A stretch of 17,962 bases of DNA from JBAYZQ01 sp041672385 (GCA_041672385.1 JBAYZQ010000028.1:1-17962); one strand, 5' to 3'. Positions 1 through 8,200 are shown, counted from the stretch's first letter. Made by a program: numbers and translations. The notes: generated by a model not told the origin, from the letters alone.

Positions 1-196
1 AAATAACCTTTACTCCTAATGCATCACCCGCAGCATCCAAAATACGTTTACATTGACTTCCCAATGTATCTGTTGAACTCCAGATTGATACTCCAATAAC
101 TGTTTGTTTAACTTTTCCACTCTCCTCCTGTCCTTGTGCAAAGACACAAGAAAGTGCAATTACTAATACCAATAAAACAATTGCTAATTTTTTCAT
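1..196 (-). CDS. Periplasmic sugar-binding protein, CUT2/ribose type (partial, N-terminal 65 residues)
   Basis: This is the N-terminal part of an exported sugar-binding protein; the gene runs off the left edge. It starts with ATG at 196, preceded by a strong GGGAGGAA ribosome-binding site at 201-208. Residues 1-20 form a signal peptide (MKK, a hydrophobic run, then SCVFA). The mature part begins with a Gln/Glu-rich linker followed by an IGVSIWSS-type first strand and an 'LGSQCKRILDAAGDALGV' helix. That arrangement is typical of ribose/galactose-type (Peripla_BP_4) binding proteins that serve CUT2 ABC importers. The cysteine before VFA could be read as a lipobox (ALSC) or as part of a signal-peptidase I site. 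The gene lies downstream of lacI on the same strand with its own promoter and a LacI-type palindrome. The ligand cannot be told from this fragment. Confidence 0.8.
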   Translation of the reverse strand, partial: MKKLAIVLLVLVIALSCVFAQGQEESGKVKQTVIGVSIWSSTDTLGSQCKRILDAAGDALGVKVI

Positions 197-297
197 GTGA
201 TTCCTCCCAAAAATTTACACAATCTTAAGATTGTGCCCTCCAGTATTTTTGTCATTTTAAGTGGTAGTTGTTTATTCAAAACTATGTCATATAATTT

Positions 298-315
298 TGT
301 GTTAACGTACACTCA
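298..315. promoter_or_regulatory. Candidate LacI-family operator
   Basis: The 18-mer TGTGTTAACGTACACTCA is an imperfect palindrome centred on CG (306-307), with 5 of 8 arm positions matching. LacI-family operators commonly have a central CG. It lies about +7 to +24 relative to the start site predicted from the promoter at 328-356, where a bound repressor would block transcription of the binding-protein gene. The adjacent lacI-family gene is the obvious candidate regulator. The palindrome is imperfect and I see no second copy in the window. Confidence 0.4.
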
Positions 316-327
316 ATGACAATATTT

Positions 328-356
328 ATACTAAACCCCGTCATTGCATTTGTCAA
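328..356 (-). promoter_or_regulatory. Sigma-70-type promoter for the left-edge binding-protein gene
   Basis: On the minus strand a perfect TTGACA (351-356) is followed after 17 bases by TAGTAT (328-333), a 4 of 6 match to the -10 consensus. The expected start near 321 gives a leader of about 125 bases before the ATG at 196. It shows that the binding-protein gene is not simply the last gene of the gh31-lacI transcript. Confidence 0.55.
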
Positions 357-408
357 GAAAATAATTTACATTTTCTAACTTTATTATTGGTAACAAATAA
401 AGGGCAAT

Positions 409-1416
409 CTACTCCACTTCAAATGAAGTACTATCTCTTATAATAATTTTTGGTTGTAATTGAATTTTGGAAACTTGAATACTATTTTTATTTTCAATTT
501 TTTCTTTAAGTTTGATCATACCAAGCATCCCCATATCATGAAGAGGTATTTCAAAAGTTGAAATAGAAGGTGACCAGAAAGATGAGAAATCTCTATTATC
601 AAACCCAATTATTTTAACATCAGAAGGAACTTCCATTCCCAAAGATTTAACTGCATTAATAGCACCTGCTGCAAGATAGTCATTCTCACAAAAAATACCA
701 TCAATTTTCTTATCTTTGACAAACATTTTTTTTGCAGCTTCAAAGCCATGTTCGGCATCAAATTCACCAAAGTTTATATTCTCTTTATTCAAAGAAATAC
801 CCAACTTTTCCATTCTTTTTGAAAATCCTTCAAGCCTATCAATTGTTGAATATCTTGTCTCAGGTCCACAGATTATTGCTGGATGTCTAACTCCACAACT
901 TACCAAATAATCTGCAGCCATAAAACCACCAGAAACATTATCAAGTACTATTGATTCAAATCCAGGTATTGCCATATTCAAACATACAGTAGGACAAAAA
1001 GGAACAATATCACTAAGAATATTATCACCTTCGGGAATATGATAACATATAAGCATTCCTTCAACGTTATGTGCTTTAAGAGAATTATAAGCAGCAACTA
1101 AATCACCATTAAATTCCACCGCAGAAACAAAGAGCAACGAATATTGATGCCCTAAAGCAGACTCTATACCCTTAATAAGCTTACTAACAAAGACTTGTGT
1201 GATATCAATTGCAAGACAACCAATAATTCCAGACTTGCCTGATTTTAATTTAGAAGCATTCCATGAAGGAACATAGCCTAGTTCTTTAATAGCCGAAAGA
1301 ACTTTTTCTTTAGTGGTTTTTTTTACCGGACGTTTTCCATTTAAAGTATGAGTTACAGTAGCAGGAGAAACCCCTGCATAATTTGCAACATCTAAAATGG
1401 TAATAGAATCCTTCAT
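409..1416 (-). CDS. LacI-family transcriptional regulator
   Basis: A 335-residue sugar-responsive DNA-binding protein of normal LacI/GalR length. Residues 5-30 (ITILDVANYAGVSPATVTHT) form the classic helix-turn-helix and residues about 50-60 the hinge (YVPSWNASKL). The periplasmic-binding-protein-like effector domain begins at about residue 64 with SGIIGCLAIDI. The C-terminal part carries the usual 'DGIFCENDYLAAGAINAVKSLG...VPSDVKIIGFDN' region. The start is ATG at 1416 behind a GGGGAG ribosome site at 1422-1427. It lies 28 bases after the GH31 gene on the same strand, so the two are probably co-transcribed. It probably controls the neighbouring glycoside locus and the left-edge binding-protein gene, which has a CG-centred palindrome. 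The effector is unknown; a xylose-, glucose- or xyloglucan-derived sugar would fit the neighbours. Confidence 0.93.
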   Translation of the reverse strand: MKDSITILDVANYAGVSPATVTHTLNGKRPVKKTTKEKVLSAIKELGYVPSWNASKLKSGKSGIIGCLAIDITQVFVSKLIKGIESALGHQYSLLFVSAVEFNGDLVAAYNSLKAHNVEGMLICYHIPEGDNILSDIVPFCPTVCLNMAIPGFESIVLDNVSGGFMAADYLVSCGVRHPAIICGPETRYSTIDRLEGFSKRMEKLGISLNKENINFGEFDAEHGFEAAKKMFVKDKKIDGIFCENDYLAAGAINAVKSLGMEVPSDVKIIGFDNRDFSSFWSPSISTFEIPLHDMGMLGMIKLKEKIENKNSIQVSKIQLQPKIIIRDSTSFEVE

Positions 1417-1444
1417 TAAAACTCCCCTTAAAATAATAACCCAT

Positions 1445-3751
1445 TTATACTAAATTAACAATTATTTTTTTATTTAACTCTAATTTATCGGGATCAAAAC
1501 TTCGAATTTTTTCACCTTTTTCGTTAGTAACCGTAAAGGTTCTTTCTTTTGAAGAAATCCCCTTTTTTGTTTTAGTAACACAAAATTCCTTCTCATTTAA
1601 TTCTAATTTATAAAGATTGTATTTCCCCTCGCTTATCTCAGTTATCCCATCATCCTCAAAATACAAACTAGTAGCTATTCCAGGAAATATCCTGAGCTCC
1701 AGTTCATCAAAAAGAGCTGTTTTTAATTTTTTGGCTACTTTAGAAATAGGAATTACACTACCTTCTTTTGCAAACCAATTAAATTGTCCAAGAGGGGTTT
1801 CCATATTTAACTCACATCCACCTTTAAACTTTTCCCCAGTATTTCCATTAAACCAATCTTGTCCCTTTGGAAGATAAACTTTTCTTTCTCTAATTCCCTT
1901 ACTTACTACCAGAACCTTTAAAATCGAAGGACCAAACATACTATCTATTTCATCTCCCTTGAGTCTAGAATCTCTAGGAAAAGTCAAATGTAAATTTCTA
2001 TCCATTAAACCAGAAATTGCTGTGTTATATATATAAGGCATAAAACGATAATGCTCTTTAATTAAGTCTTTTATTTTTTGTTTGCTATTTTGATAAGTCC
2101 AAGGTTCGGTTGGATCCCCATTTATTCTCCAAGAATGAATTACAAACCTTGGTTGAAGTACTGCTGATTCTGCACTTCTGATTAAAAGTTCTTCCTCTGG
2201 TCGATCCCCGAAAAAACCACCTAAATCATGACCATAATAGGGAATTCCTGATAAGCCAAAGCCAACACCCATATATTGATTGTAACGTAGCGTTTCCCAA
2301 TTACTACAATTATCACCTGACCAAGTCCGAGCATAACGCTGCATACCAGCATAACCACTACGACTACTAATCCAAGGCCTCTGTTTAGGTTTATTCTCTT
2401 TGCAAATCTCATAAGAAGCTTTTTGCATTAACATTGGCATTATTGATTTAATATTATAAGAAGGAACTCCAATATCCTCTATCTCAAATTCATTATTATC
2501 ATTCCAAATCCCCGCACAACCATAATCTAAAAGCTGTTCTTTTAACTGTGTTTTCCACCAATTACAGGCCTTTTCGTTATTAAAATCAATAAAAGAAGCA
2601 CTACCTCCCCAGTAGAATTCAGCATAAGGTTTTCCATCGCTATCTTTAATAAAATAACCTTTTTCGGCTAATTCCTTATACCAAGGATGAGTTGTAAGAA
2701 TTCCAGGTTTAATGTTCATACCCAGTTTATAACCTCTAGTAGCCAAGCTTTCAATAAAACCTTTTGGATCTAAAAACTTTTTCTTATTCCAAATAAAAGA
2801 ATAACGCTTTCCATTTGGTTGCTTTAAATAACCAGAGGAAACAAACATCCCCTCGCAAGGGATTCCTTCCTCTTCTGTTTTTTTAAAATAATCTAATATT
2901 CTCTGTTGTGCATCCTCTTCTTCTACATAGTTCATACTTGAACCTAAAAATCCAAAAGTAAATAAAGGTGGAAGCGCAGGTTTCCCAGTAATTATATAAT
3001 AATTATTTATAATTTCCTCTGAGCTTTCTCCATCTAGGTAATAATAAGAAAATGGACCATCTTCAGTAGTTACTGAATAATAAAGTCTACTCTCTTTTCC
3101 AAAATTCATATTATCAATTAAGGGTTCATCAAAAAGCAAACCACATAGCTTACCAATTTTAGAATTTGCTTTAATAAAGAATGGTATAGATTTATAAAGT
3201 GGGTCATTATTAGCAGCTTCATAGCCTAGACTATCTCGGTTAAAAAACTTAAGTTCTTTGCCTGCTTTATTAGGAATTCCAGTCTTATCCCCAAGACCAT
3301 AAAATTCATCATCTTTTTCTAAAGCAAAGTTAAATTTACCAATTATACTGCTATTATTATTAGCTTGAAGAACTCTTAATTGATAGCTTGGAATAACAGT
3401 ATCGGTATCTCCCATAACTCCACCATGCTCTAATATACCATTTTTATAAATTGAAATTCTTGCAGTAGCTTTATTAATAACTACTTTTATTTTATTTATA
3501 AATAAACAAAAATCATTTTTTTCTTCTTCAACGGAAAATTGAGTTTCCTGCTTTAATAAAGAAAGGGGCTCACTAATAAAACAGCTTGCTTTTTTAGATT
3601 GCTCTTTTATTTTAATTTCTTTAAAAATGTAATCAATATGTATTATGGAAGGAGTTATAATCTTTATACAAATACTACCAGTATCACAAGATAAAAACAC
3701 TTCAGTCTTTTTTATTTGAATATTACTTAAATTCTTTAAATATGTTTTCAT
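1445..3751 (-). CDS. Glycoside hydrolase family 31 alpha-glycosidase
   Basis: A 768-residue GH31 enzyme with no signal peptide, so probably cytoplasmic and acting on imported oligosaccharides. An N-terminal mutarotase-like beta-sandwich (residues about 1-250, with FYGLGDKTG near 150) precedes the TIM barrel. The catalytic nucleophile is Asp418 in GIWNDNNE. The acid/base is Asp480 in RTWSGDN, and substrate-binding His508/Asp509 lie in YYGHDLGGF, followed by RFVIHSW. C-terminal beta domains complete the usual architecture. WNDNNE, in place of a KTDFGE- or ADFGE-type motif, argues against a YicI-like alpha-xylosidase and against a sulfoquinovosidase, and favours an alpha-glucosidase-type enzyme; linkage specificity cannot be read. 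The ribosome site is AGAGG just before ATG 3751. The start overlaps the end of a decayed reading frame (3748-3882), and lacI follows 28 bases downstream. Confidence 0.93.
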   Translation of the reverse strand: MKTYLKNLSNIQIKKTEVFLSCDTGSICIKIITPSIIHIDYIFKEIKIKEQSKKASCFISEPLSLLKQETQFSVEEEKNDFCLFINKIKVVINKATARISIYKNGILEHGGVMGDTDTVIPSYQLRVLQANNNSSIIGKFNFALEKDDEFYGLGDKTGIPNKAGKELKFFNRDSLGYEAANNDPLYKSIPFFIKANSKIGKLCGLLFDEPLIDNMNFGKESRLYYSVTTEDGPFSYYYLDGESSEEIINNYYIITGKPALPPLFTFGFLGSSMNYVEEEDAQQRILDYFKKTEEEGIPCEGMFVSSGYLKQPNGKRYSFIWNKKKFLDPKGFIESLATRGYKLGMNIKPGILTTHPWYKELAEKGYFIKDSDGKPYAEFYWGGSASFIDFNNEKACNWWKTQLKEQLLDYGCAGIWNDNNEFEIEDIGVPSYNIKSIMPMLMQKASYEICKENKPKQRPWISSRSGYAGMQRYARTWSGDNCSNWETLRYNQYMGVGFGLSGIPYYGHDLGGFFGDRPEEELLIRSAESAVLQPRFVIHSWRINGDPTEPWTYQNSKQKIKDLIKEHYRFMPYIYNTAISGLMDRNLHLTFPRDSRLKGDEIDSMFGPSILKVLVVSKGIRERKVYLPKGQDWFNGNTGEKFKGGCELNMETPLGQFNWFAKEGSVIPISKVAKKLKTALFDELELRIFPGIATSLYFEDDGITEISEGKYNLYKLELNEKEFCVTKTKKGISSKERTFTVTNEKGEKIRSFDPDKLELNKKIIVNLV

Positions 3752-3882
3752 TTTTTACCTCTTAATTTAATTGATATTCTAGGATTATAGAACAATATCT
3801 CAATTTTTCCATTTTCCGTTTTACACAAAAGCCCTCAGTTATTTCTTTTGGTTGTTTCAACATGTCCTGATTTAATTTTCAT
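3748..3882 (-). pseudogene. Possible gene remnant with one internal stop, upstream of GH31
   Basis: The roughly 150-base gap between the permease and GH31 genes contains a 45-codon frame beginning ATG at 3882, interrupted by one TGA at codon 16. The second part reads KTENGKIEILFYNPRISIKLRG and ends at a TGA that overlaps the GH31 ATG. That sequence resembles the 'ENGKIEI.FYNP.I..I' opening strand of glycoside hydrolases such as GH31, and the real GH31 starts with a comparable pattern. It may be a fragment of an earlier or duplicated hydrolase, or a chance open stretch. I see no terminator in the gap, so permease-GH31 read-through is possible. Confidence 0.3.
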
Positions 3883-3959
3883 AGAATACATCCATATTAA
3901 AAATTATGATATTTCTTCTTAGTATTTTTATTTGTTTAACAAGAAAGTAACGGATAGTC

Positions 3960-4805
3960 TTACCCCTTCAAACCTGACATAGCCATACCATCAACTATCT
4001 GCTTCTGAAAAAAAAGAAAGATTATTAGCAGAGGCAACATAGATAAAACCATCATAGCAATAATTGTTTGCCATTGAATGTTATACTGACCTGAGAAATT
4101 AGCCAATGCAAGCTGAAGTGTGTAATTATTATCGTTTCTTATTACAAGAAGGGGCCAAAGATAATCATTCCAACGCCAAAGAGCGGAGAATATTGCCAGA
4201 CATGCCATTATTGATTTTCCTAAAGGCACCATGATTCGGAGAAAAATTTGCCATTCATGAGCTCCGTCAATACGGGCAGAATCAATATATTCATTAGGAA
4301 TTGAAAGATAGAACTGACGAATAAGAAAGATCCCAAAAGGTGTTGCTGCAGAAGGGATTATCAGCCCCCATAGAGAATCATACATGCCCACCTTTTTTAT
4401 GACGATGAAAATGGGAATCATAAGTACTTCAAGTGGAAGCATGAGTGTAGATATAAAAAGAATAAAAAGGAAATTTCTTCCTTTAAAATTGTATTTTGCA
4501 AAGGCATAGCCACCCATTTCACTTATTACTACGCAAATCAATGTCGAAACTGCTGTAACAAGAAAAGTGTTAGTGAAATATCTAACCCAGTCCCCTTTTA
4601 CAAATGATTCAATGTAATTTATAGGATAAAAGCTTTTCGGCAGAAATTTTGGTGGATATTCAAATAGCTCGATATAGCCTTTAAAAGAGGATAAAAACAC
4701 CCAGATTATTGGAAAAAGGTAAAAAAGGCCTAGAACTGTCAGAAGTAAATAAACTGAAAAGGATACTTTTCTTCGCTGTCTTTTTAAAACCGGACTAATT
4801 GTCAT
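3960..4805 (-). CDS. ABC sugar transporter permease, MalG/CUT1 type
   Basis: A 281-residue inner-membrane permease of the carbohydrate uptake-1 family. About six hydrophobic segments are visible, beginning with VYLLLTVLGLFYLFPIIWVFLSS. The cytoplasmic EAA-type loop reads SARIDGAHEWQIFLRIMVPL and would contact the ATPase. I take ATG 4805 as the start: it has a strong AAAGGAGGGG site at the right distance and the protein then begins MTISPVLKRQRRK. An upstream ATG at 4856 has no such site and would add 17 residues. The start lies inside the upstream permease gene, with an 11-base overlap (4795-4805), which suggests translational coupling. No ATP-binding subunit is in the window, so a shared MsmK-like ATPase elsewhere is likely. 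Confidence 0.93.
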   Translation of the reverse strand: MTISPVLKRQRRKVSFSVYLLLTVLGLFYLFPIIWVFLSSFKGYIELFEYPPKFLPKSFYPINYIESFVKGDWVRYFTNTFLVTAVSTLICVVISEMGGYAFAKYNFKGRNFLFILFISTLMLPLEVLMIPIFIVIKKVGMYDSLWGLIIPSAATPFGIFLIRQFYLSIPNEYIDSARIDGAHEWQIFLRIMVPLGKSIMACLAIFSALWRWNDYLWPLLVIRNDNNYTLQLALANFSGQYNIQWQTIIAMMVLSMLPLLIIFLFFQKQIVDGMAMSGLKG

Positions 4806-5688
4806 TAATAGCCCCTCCTTTGTTAATTTTAAATTGAAATACTGTAAAGGTTGCAATGATCAAAGTCAAAATGAGTGATTGTGTACAAGCATAGCCAAGT
4901 TGTGCTTTGGAGAAAGCTGTATCATAAATATTCTGAACTACGTATTTTGTGGCATCTCCTGGTCCCCCTTGGGTCAATTGCATAGTTAATGCAAAGGTCT
5001 TAAAGACAGTAATGATGCCGGTAATAAAAACTAGAAACATCGTAGGTTTTAGAAGAGGGAGCGTAATGTAAAAAAACTTTTTACGCGAAGTTGCCCCGTC
5101 AATTTCAGCCGCTTCATAATATACTGTTGATATGTTTTCCAGCCCTGACATGAAGATAATCATGGTCCCTCCAGTTCCGCACCATACCGAAGCAAGAATA
5201 AGAACAAATATAGCTCCTGCATTGCTTGTCATCAGGTTTAATTTTGAGAAACCAAGGATTTGAACTAAATAATTTATGCATCCGGTAGAGTTCCCAAAAA
5301 TAAACCGAAAACTGATTCCAATAACAATTGGAGAAATCATTGAGGGCCAGAAGAAAAGTGTACGGTATATTCCTCTGAATCTTATTTTCTTTACAAGCTG
5401 TGTCGCAAAAAAAAGAGGAACAATTATTGCAATTGGCAGGTATATTAGAGCATATTTCAGTGTTCGAAATATTGAATCCCAATACTCCGAATCGCTGAAA
5501 ATTCTGATGTAGTTTTCAATCCCGGTGAAATTGATTGCCCCAATACCCTTCCAATTGGTGAACGACATAACAATACCATAGCAAAAAGGTATTATTATGA
5601 AGATAGTAAAAATCAGAAAATTTGGAAGTATAAGAAGGTACGGGAAAACCTTCTGTTCTGTTGGATATATAGAAATTTTCTTTTTCAT
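4795..5688 (-). CDS. ABC sugar transporter permease, MalF/UgpA type
   Basis: A 297-residue CUT1 permease, partner of the MalG-type protein. After a short basic N-terminus it has a first membrane segment (YLLILPNFLIFTIFIIIPF) and about five more. The EAA loop at residues about 193-212 reads EAAEIDGATSRKKFFYITLP. Translation starts at ATG 5688; only a modest AGGT lies upstream (5695-5698), in keeping with lower expression than the binding protein. A perfect 11-bp hairpin (5709-5736) separates it from the binding-protein gene. The end overlaps the next permease by 11 bases. Together the two permeases form the membrane channel for the oligosaccharide bound by the protein encoded at 5764-7014. Confidence 0.94.
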   Translation of the reverse strand: MKKKISIYPTEQKVFPYLLILPNFLIFTIFIIIPFCYGIVMSFTNWKGIGAINFTGIENYIRIFSDSEYWDSIFRTLKYALIYLPIAIIVPLFFATQLVKKIRFRGIYRTLFFWPSMISPIVIGISFRFIFGNSTGCINYLVQILGFSKLNLMTSNAGAIFVLILASVWCGTGGTMIIFMSGLENISTVYYEAAEIDGATSRKKFFYITLPLLKPTMFLVFITGIITVFKTFALTMQLTQGGPGDATKYVVQNIYDTAFSKAQLGYACTQSLILTLIIATFTVFQFKINKGGAINDN

Positions 5689-5708
5689 AAATCGACCTAT
5701 TTATAATA

Positions 5709-5736
5709 TTTCCCAGAACATGGCAGTTCTGGGAAA
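5709..5736 (-). terminator. Intra-operon hairpin between binding-protein and permease genes
   Basis: An 11-bp perfect stem (TTTCCCAGAAC pairing with GTTCTGGGAAA) with a 6-base loop lies between the binding-protein stop and the permease start. On the transcript it is followed by TATTATAAA, not a clean T-run. It is more likely a partial terminator or an mRNA 3'-end stabiliser that keeps the binding protein in excess over the permeases, as known for malE-malF, than a full stop. Confidence 0.6.
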
Positions 5737-5763
5737 AAGCATGTTAAAAAATTAAAACAAAGA

Positions 5764-7014
5764 TTACTTACCCATGAAGTCATTAATATCTTTGTTAATT
5801 TTCTCCGCAAAATCCATCACGGTCATTTTTCCACTAAGCACCTTCGGAAAATCATATGTCACGTCCACTCCAAAAGCAGCAGAAAGACCAGGATATCCCC
5901 AGTCGAAAGCTCCTTCATTTCCGGTATTTGCAAGTTCATTGGCAAATACTGCGAAATCAGAAGAGCGGTATGGGTATTTAAGTTCTGCACAGTCAAGCCG
6001 TGGGGATACAAAAAGAGACTGCTCGCAATATCTTTGATTCTGTTCTTTTTCAGTAGCCCAAAGGACAAAGTCGACAGCTTCCTGTTCTACGCCGGAATCT
6101 TGAAGAACAGCAAATTGCTTTCCGCCAGGCGTGGAAGATCTTTTAACATCAACAGGCATATATGTTGCACACCATTCAAATTCAGTTATGTTATTATGGT
6201 ATGGCTCAAGGCACCATGTTCCACAGATTTGTGCGGCAACAAGCTGACTCCTGAAAAGGATTCCTGCATCCTCAAAAGTAATCCATGTAGATGCATTGAA
6301 CAGACCTTCATCAGCTAATGCCTTGGTATATTCAATACATCTGATGCTATTATCGGATGTGAAATTTCCACCATTTTTATTTGCAAAACTTCCGCCGAAT
6401 TCGTAGAGTATCGTAGACCATCTATGTGATGCATTGTCTATTGCAATTGCATATTCAAGGTTATTTGCGGCTTTAACTTTTATCAACGCTTTCTTGAATT
6501 CATCCCAGGTCCAAATATCATCCGGTCCTGAAGGAAGGGTGACTCCGGCTTTATCAAACATGGTTTTGTTAACGATCAGACCATTTGCTGTTACATCGGA
6601 TGGGACAGAAATAATTTTATCATTCTTCACATAATATGACTCAATGGAAGAAACAAAATGGCTCTTAAGTGCTTCACCATCAGTGTATTCACCGAAATCA
6701 ACGAAAGCTTCATAAAGCTGGTTACTGATACCTTCTGTTGTTCTTGTAAGAGCAGGAGCTTCGCCTCCGGCAACAGACATCATTATTTTATTTTGCACAT
6801 CTGCAAATGGGACCTCAATAAGGTTGATTTTGATGTCTGAATGCATTTGCTCATACTCATCAATCAAGGCCTGCATCGCAACTCCCTCCTGGCCATCTGA
6901 CCACCAGAAAAAATCCAGTTGCTTTACAGTAGCGGTTTTTTCATTGTCTCCTGTAGCGAAAACACAGGTAATGGCCATAATTACGATTAGCAATAACACA
7001 CTAAGTTTTTTCAT
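5764..7014 (-). CDS. Extracellular solute-binding protein of the CUT1 sugar ABC transporter
   Basis: A 416-residue family 1 solute-binding protein (SBP_bac_1 type). Residues 1-20 form a signal peptide ending CVFA, with an acidic TGDNEK linker. Cys17 within AITC could be a weak spirochaetal lipobox, so it may be a lipoprotein or a soluble periplasmic protein. The mature domain opens with KQLDFFWWSDGQEGVAMQALIDEYEQ and continues with the usual 'NKIMMSVAGGEAPAL' segment. Later aromatic-rich stretches (DDIWTWDEFKKAL) suit sugar stacking. The start is ATG 7014 behind an AAGGAGAAGGAA site. It sits 51 bases after the esterase and 75 bases before the first permease, so it gives the importer its specificity. 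The locus suggests xylan- or xyloglucan-type oligosaccharides, an inference from the neighbours. Confidence 0.93.
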   Translation of the reverse strand: MKKLSVLLLIVIMAITCVFATGDNEKTATVKQLDFFWWSDGQEGVAMQALIDEYEQMHSDIKINLIEVPFADVQNKIMMSVAGGEAPALTRTTEGISNQLYEAFVDFGEYTDGEALKSHFVSSIESYYVKNDKIISVPSDVTANGLIVNKTMFDKAGVTLPSGPDDIWTWDEFKKALIKVKAANNLEYAIAIDNASHRWSTILYEFGGSFANKNGGNFTSDNSIRCIEYTKALADEGLFNASTWITFEDAGILFRSQLVAAQICGTWCLEPYHNNITEFEWCATYMPVDVKRSSTPGGKQFAVLQDSGVEQEAVDFVLWATEKEQNQRYCEQSLFVSPRLDCAELKYPYRSSDFAVFANELANTGNEGAFDWGYPGLSAAFGVDVTYDFPKVLSGKMTVMDFAEKINKDINDFMGK

Positions 7015-7065
7015 TTTCCTTCTCCTTTATATTCTATTTTTGAAAGGGTAATCCTTTCTTTTTGG

Positions 7066-8145
7066 TTAATTAATTGACAATTCACGTTTCAAGAAGGGGA
7101 TAACCTGTTCCCAGTCATATATTCGACATCCATGCTCACCAGCACGGAGGTGATATTGAATATCACCTCCTTTAATCGGTGAATCTGGGACCGGAAACTG
7201 CTTTGAGGATAGTCCTGCTTTACCCATAGCTTCATAAAGAACGCTTACGCGGACACATGATTCGAATTCCTTTTCAGGATGAGACCAGCTATCAAGACTT
7301 GCACTTGAAATGTAAAGTGGTCTTGGAGCAATAAGAGAAAGAAGCATATGCTGATCCATTGGAAGTTCTTCTTCCTTATTAATGAATTCTTTGAACTTTT
7401 CGCATGACCAATGAGGAAAAGCAGAAGTAATTTTCTCGATTGTTTCACCGGTTTTTCCGCGATGCATGGCAGCTCCGCAACAACCGCTGACCGCAGCATA
7501 TACCGCCTTAATCCGAAGATCAGAAGCGCCGCACCATAAAGCTGTTTTTCCAGCACGTGAGCATCCGTATACAGTTATTCTGCTTGAATCAAAAAGTGGA
7601 TTTTCGACGAGCTGATCTATTATTCTGCTTGTAGCCCAAGCCCAGACACTTATTGCTGACCAACCAGCAGGACCTTTGGCGGGTTCAATTTGCATTATCC
7701 CATATTTGTATGTATTTTCATCATCAGGACAAATCTTATCCACACAGCAGTTGACCGCAATGAATCCGGAATCAGCAATCATTTTCACCGGGAATATTTC
7801 CGACATATTCTTCTGATTTATCTGTAGCATGTAACCAATCGGAGATATGCTGAAAGGATTAATCTGGAGAATTGAAGGCGACGCATTCTTTAAGCCTTCC
7901 TTATAAAACATTTCATACTGCAATCCGTAGTATTTCTTGTCCTTAAAGAAGACCAGCCCGAATGTATCCAAGATATACCCGTCTTTTATTTCAAGATGGC
8001 CATTATGAAAAAGCCTTACATCATCAAACTTGATATCTGGAATTTTCCCATATTCATAGTCCTCAAAAAGTCTGAATATTTCTTGCCGTCTTATTCCCCA
8101 ATGATTGATTTCACTTTGATTATTATAGATTTTTGGAACAGTCAT
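7066..8145 (-). CDS. CE15-like (glucuronoyl) or acetyl-xylan-type carbohydrate esterase, alpha/beta hydrolase
   Basis: A 359-residue alpha/beta hydrolase without a signal peptide. The nucleophile elbow is YGCSRAGK (Ser196), the GCSRxGK form typical of carbohydrate esterase family 15. Also typical are MDQHMLLSLIAPRPLYISSASLDSWSHP (residues 263-290) and a C-terminal His338 in RAGEHGCRIYDW. In CE15 glucuronoyl esterases the acid is often the Glu of an ESG motif about 23 residues after the Ser; here that spot is Val219 (AVSGCCG). Asp285 in LDSW is then the likely acid, giving Ser196-Asp285-His338. Known CE15 enzymes cut glucuronoyl esters between lignin and xylan; related enzymes remove acetyl groups. 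Lack of a leader implies action on imported, decorated oligosaccharides. It is the first gene of the importer operon. Its G+C is higher than that of gh31 and lacI. Confidence 0.78.
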   Translation of the reverse strand: MTVPKIYNNQSEINHWGIRRQEIFRLFEDYEYGKIPDIKFDDVRLFHNGHLEIKDGYILDTFGLVFFKDKKYYGLQYEMFYKEGLKNASPSILQINPFSISPIGYMLQINQKNMSEIFPVKMIADSGFIAVNCCVDKICPDDENTYKYGIMQIEPAKGPAGWSAISVWAWATSRIIDQLVENPLFDSSRITVYGCSRAGKTALWCGASDLRIKAVYAAVSGCCGAAMHRGKTGETIEKITSAFPHWSCEKFKEFINKEEELPMDQHMLLSLIAPRPLYISSASLDSWSHPEKEFESCVRVSVLYEAMGKAGLSSKQFPVPDSPIKGGDIQYHLRAGEHGCRIYDWEQVIPFLKRELSIN

Positions 8146-8172
8146 GATGGTTTTGCTTTCCCCTTTATTAGT

Positions 8173-8200
8173 ATTTTATCACAGTAATAGAATAAAGCAA
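8173..8200 (-). promoter_or_regulatory. Candidate promoter of the esterase-importer operon, partly inside a repeat
   Basis: On the minus strand TTGCTT (8195-8200) and TAAAAT (8173-8178) are separated by 16 bases, a plausible sigma-70 promoter about 28 bases upstream of the esterase ATG. The -35 box lies inside repeat copy 1, whose edge is at 8180, while the -10 box lies outside it. The second repeat copy has TTGATT but no -10 at the matching place. Confidence 0.4.

Noticed and set aside
1445..3751. Reading the GH31 enzyme as a sulfoquinovosidase, which with the split transketolase would suggest a sulfosugar pathway
   Set aside because: The nucleophile motif is WNDNNE and not the ADFGE-type motif of YihQ-like enzymes, and the gene lies in the separately regulated left block.
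5114..5482. 122-codon open frame on the minus strand
   Set aside because: It lies wholly inside the MalF-type permease gene in another frame, has no ribosome site and an unlikely residue composition.
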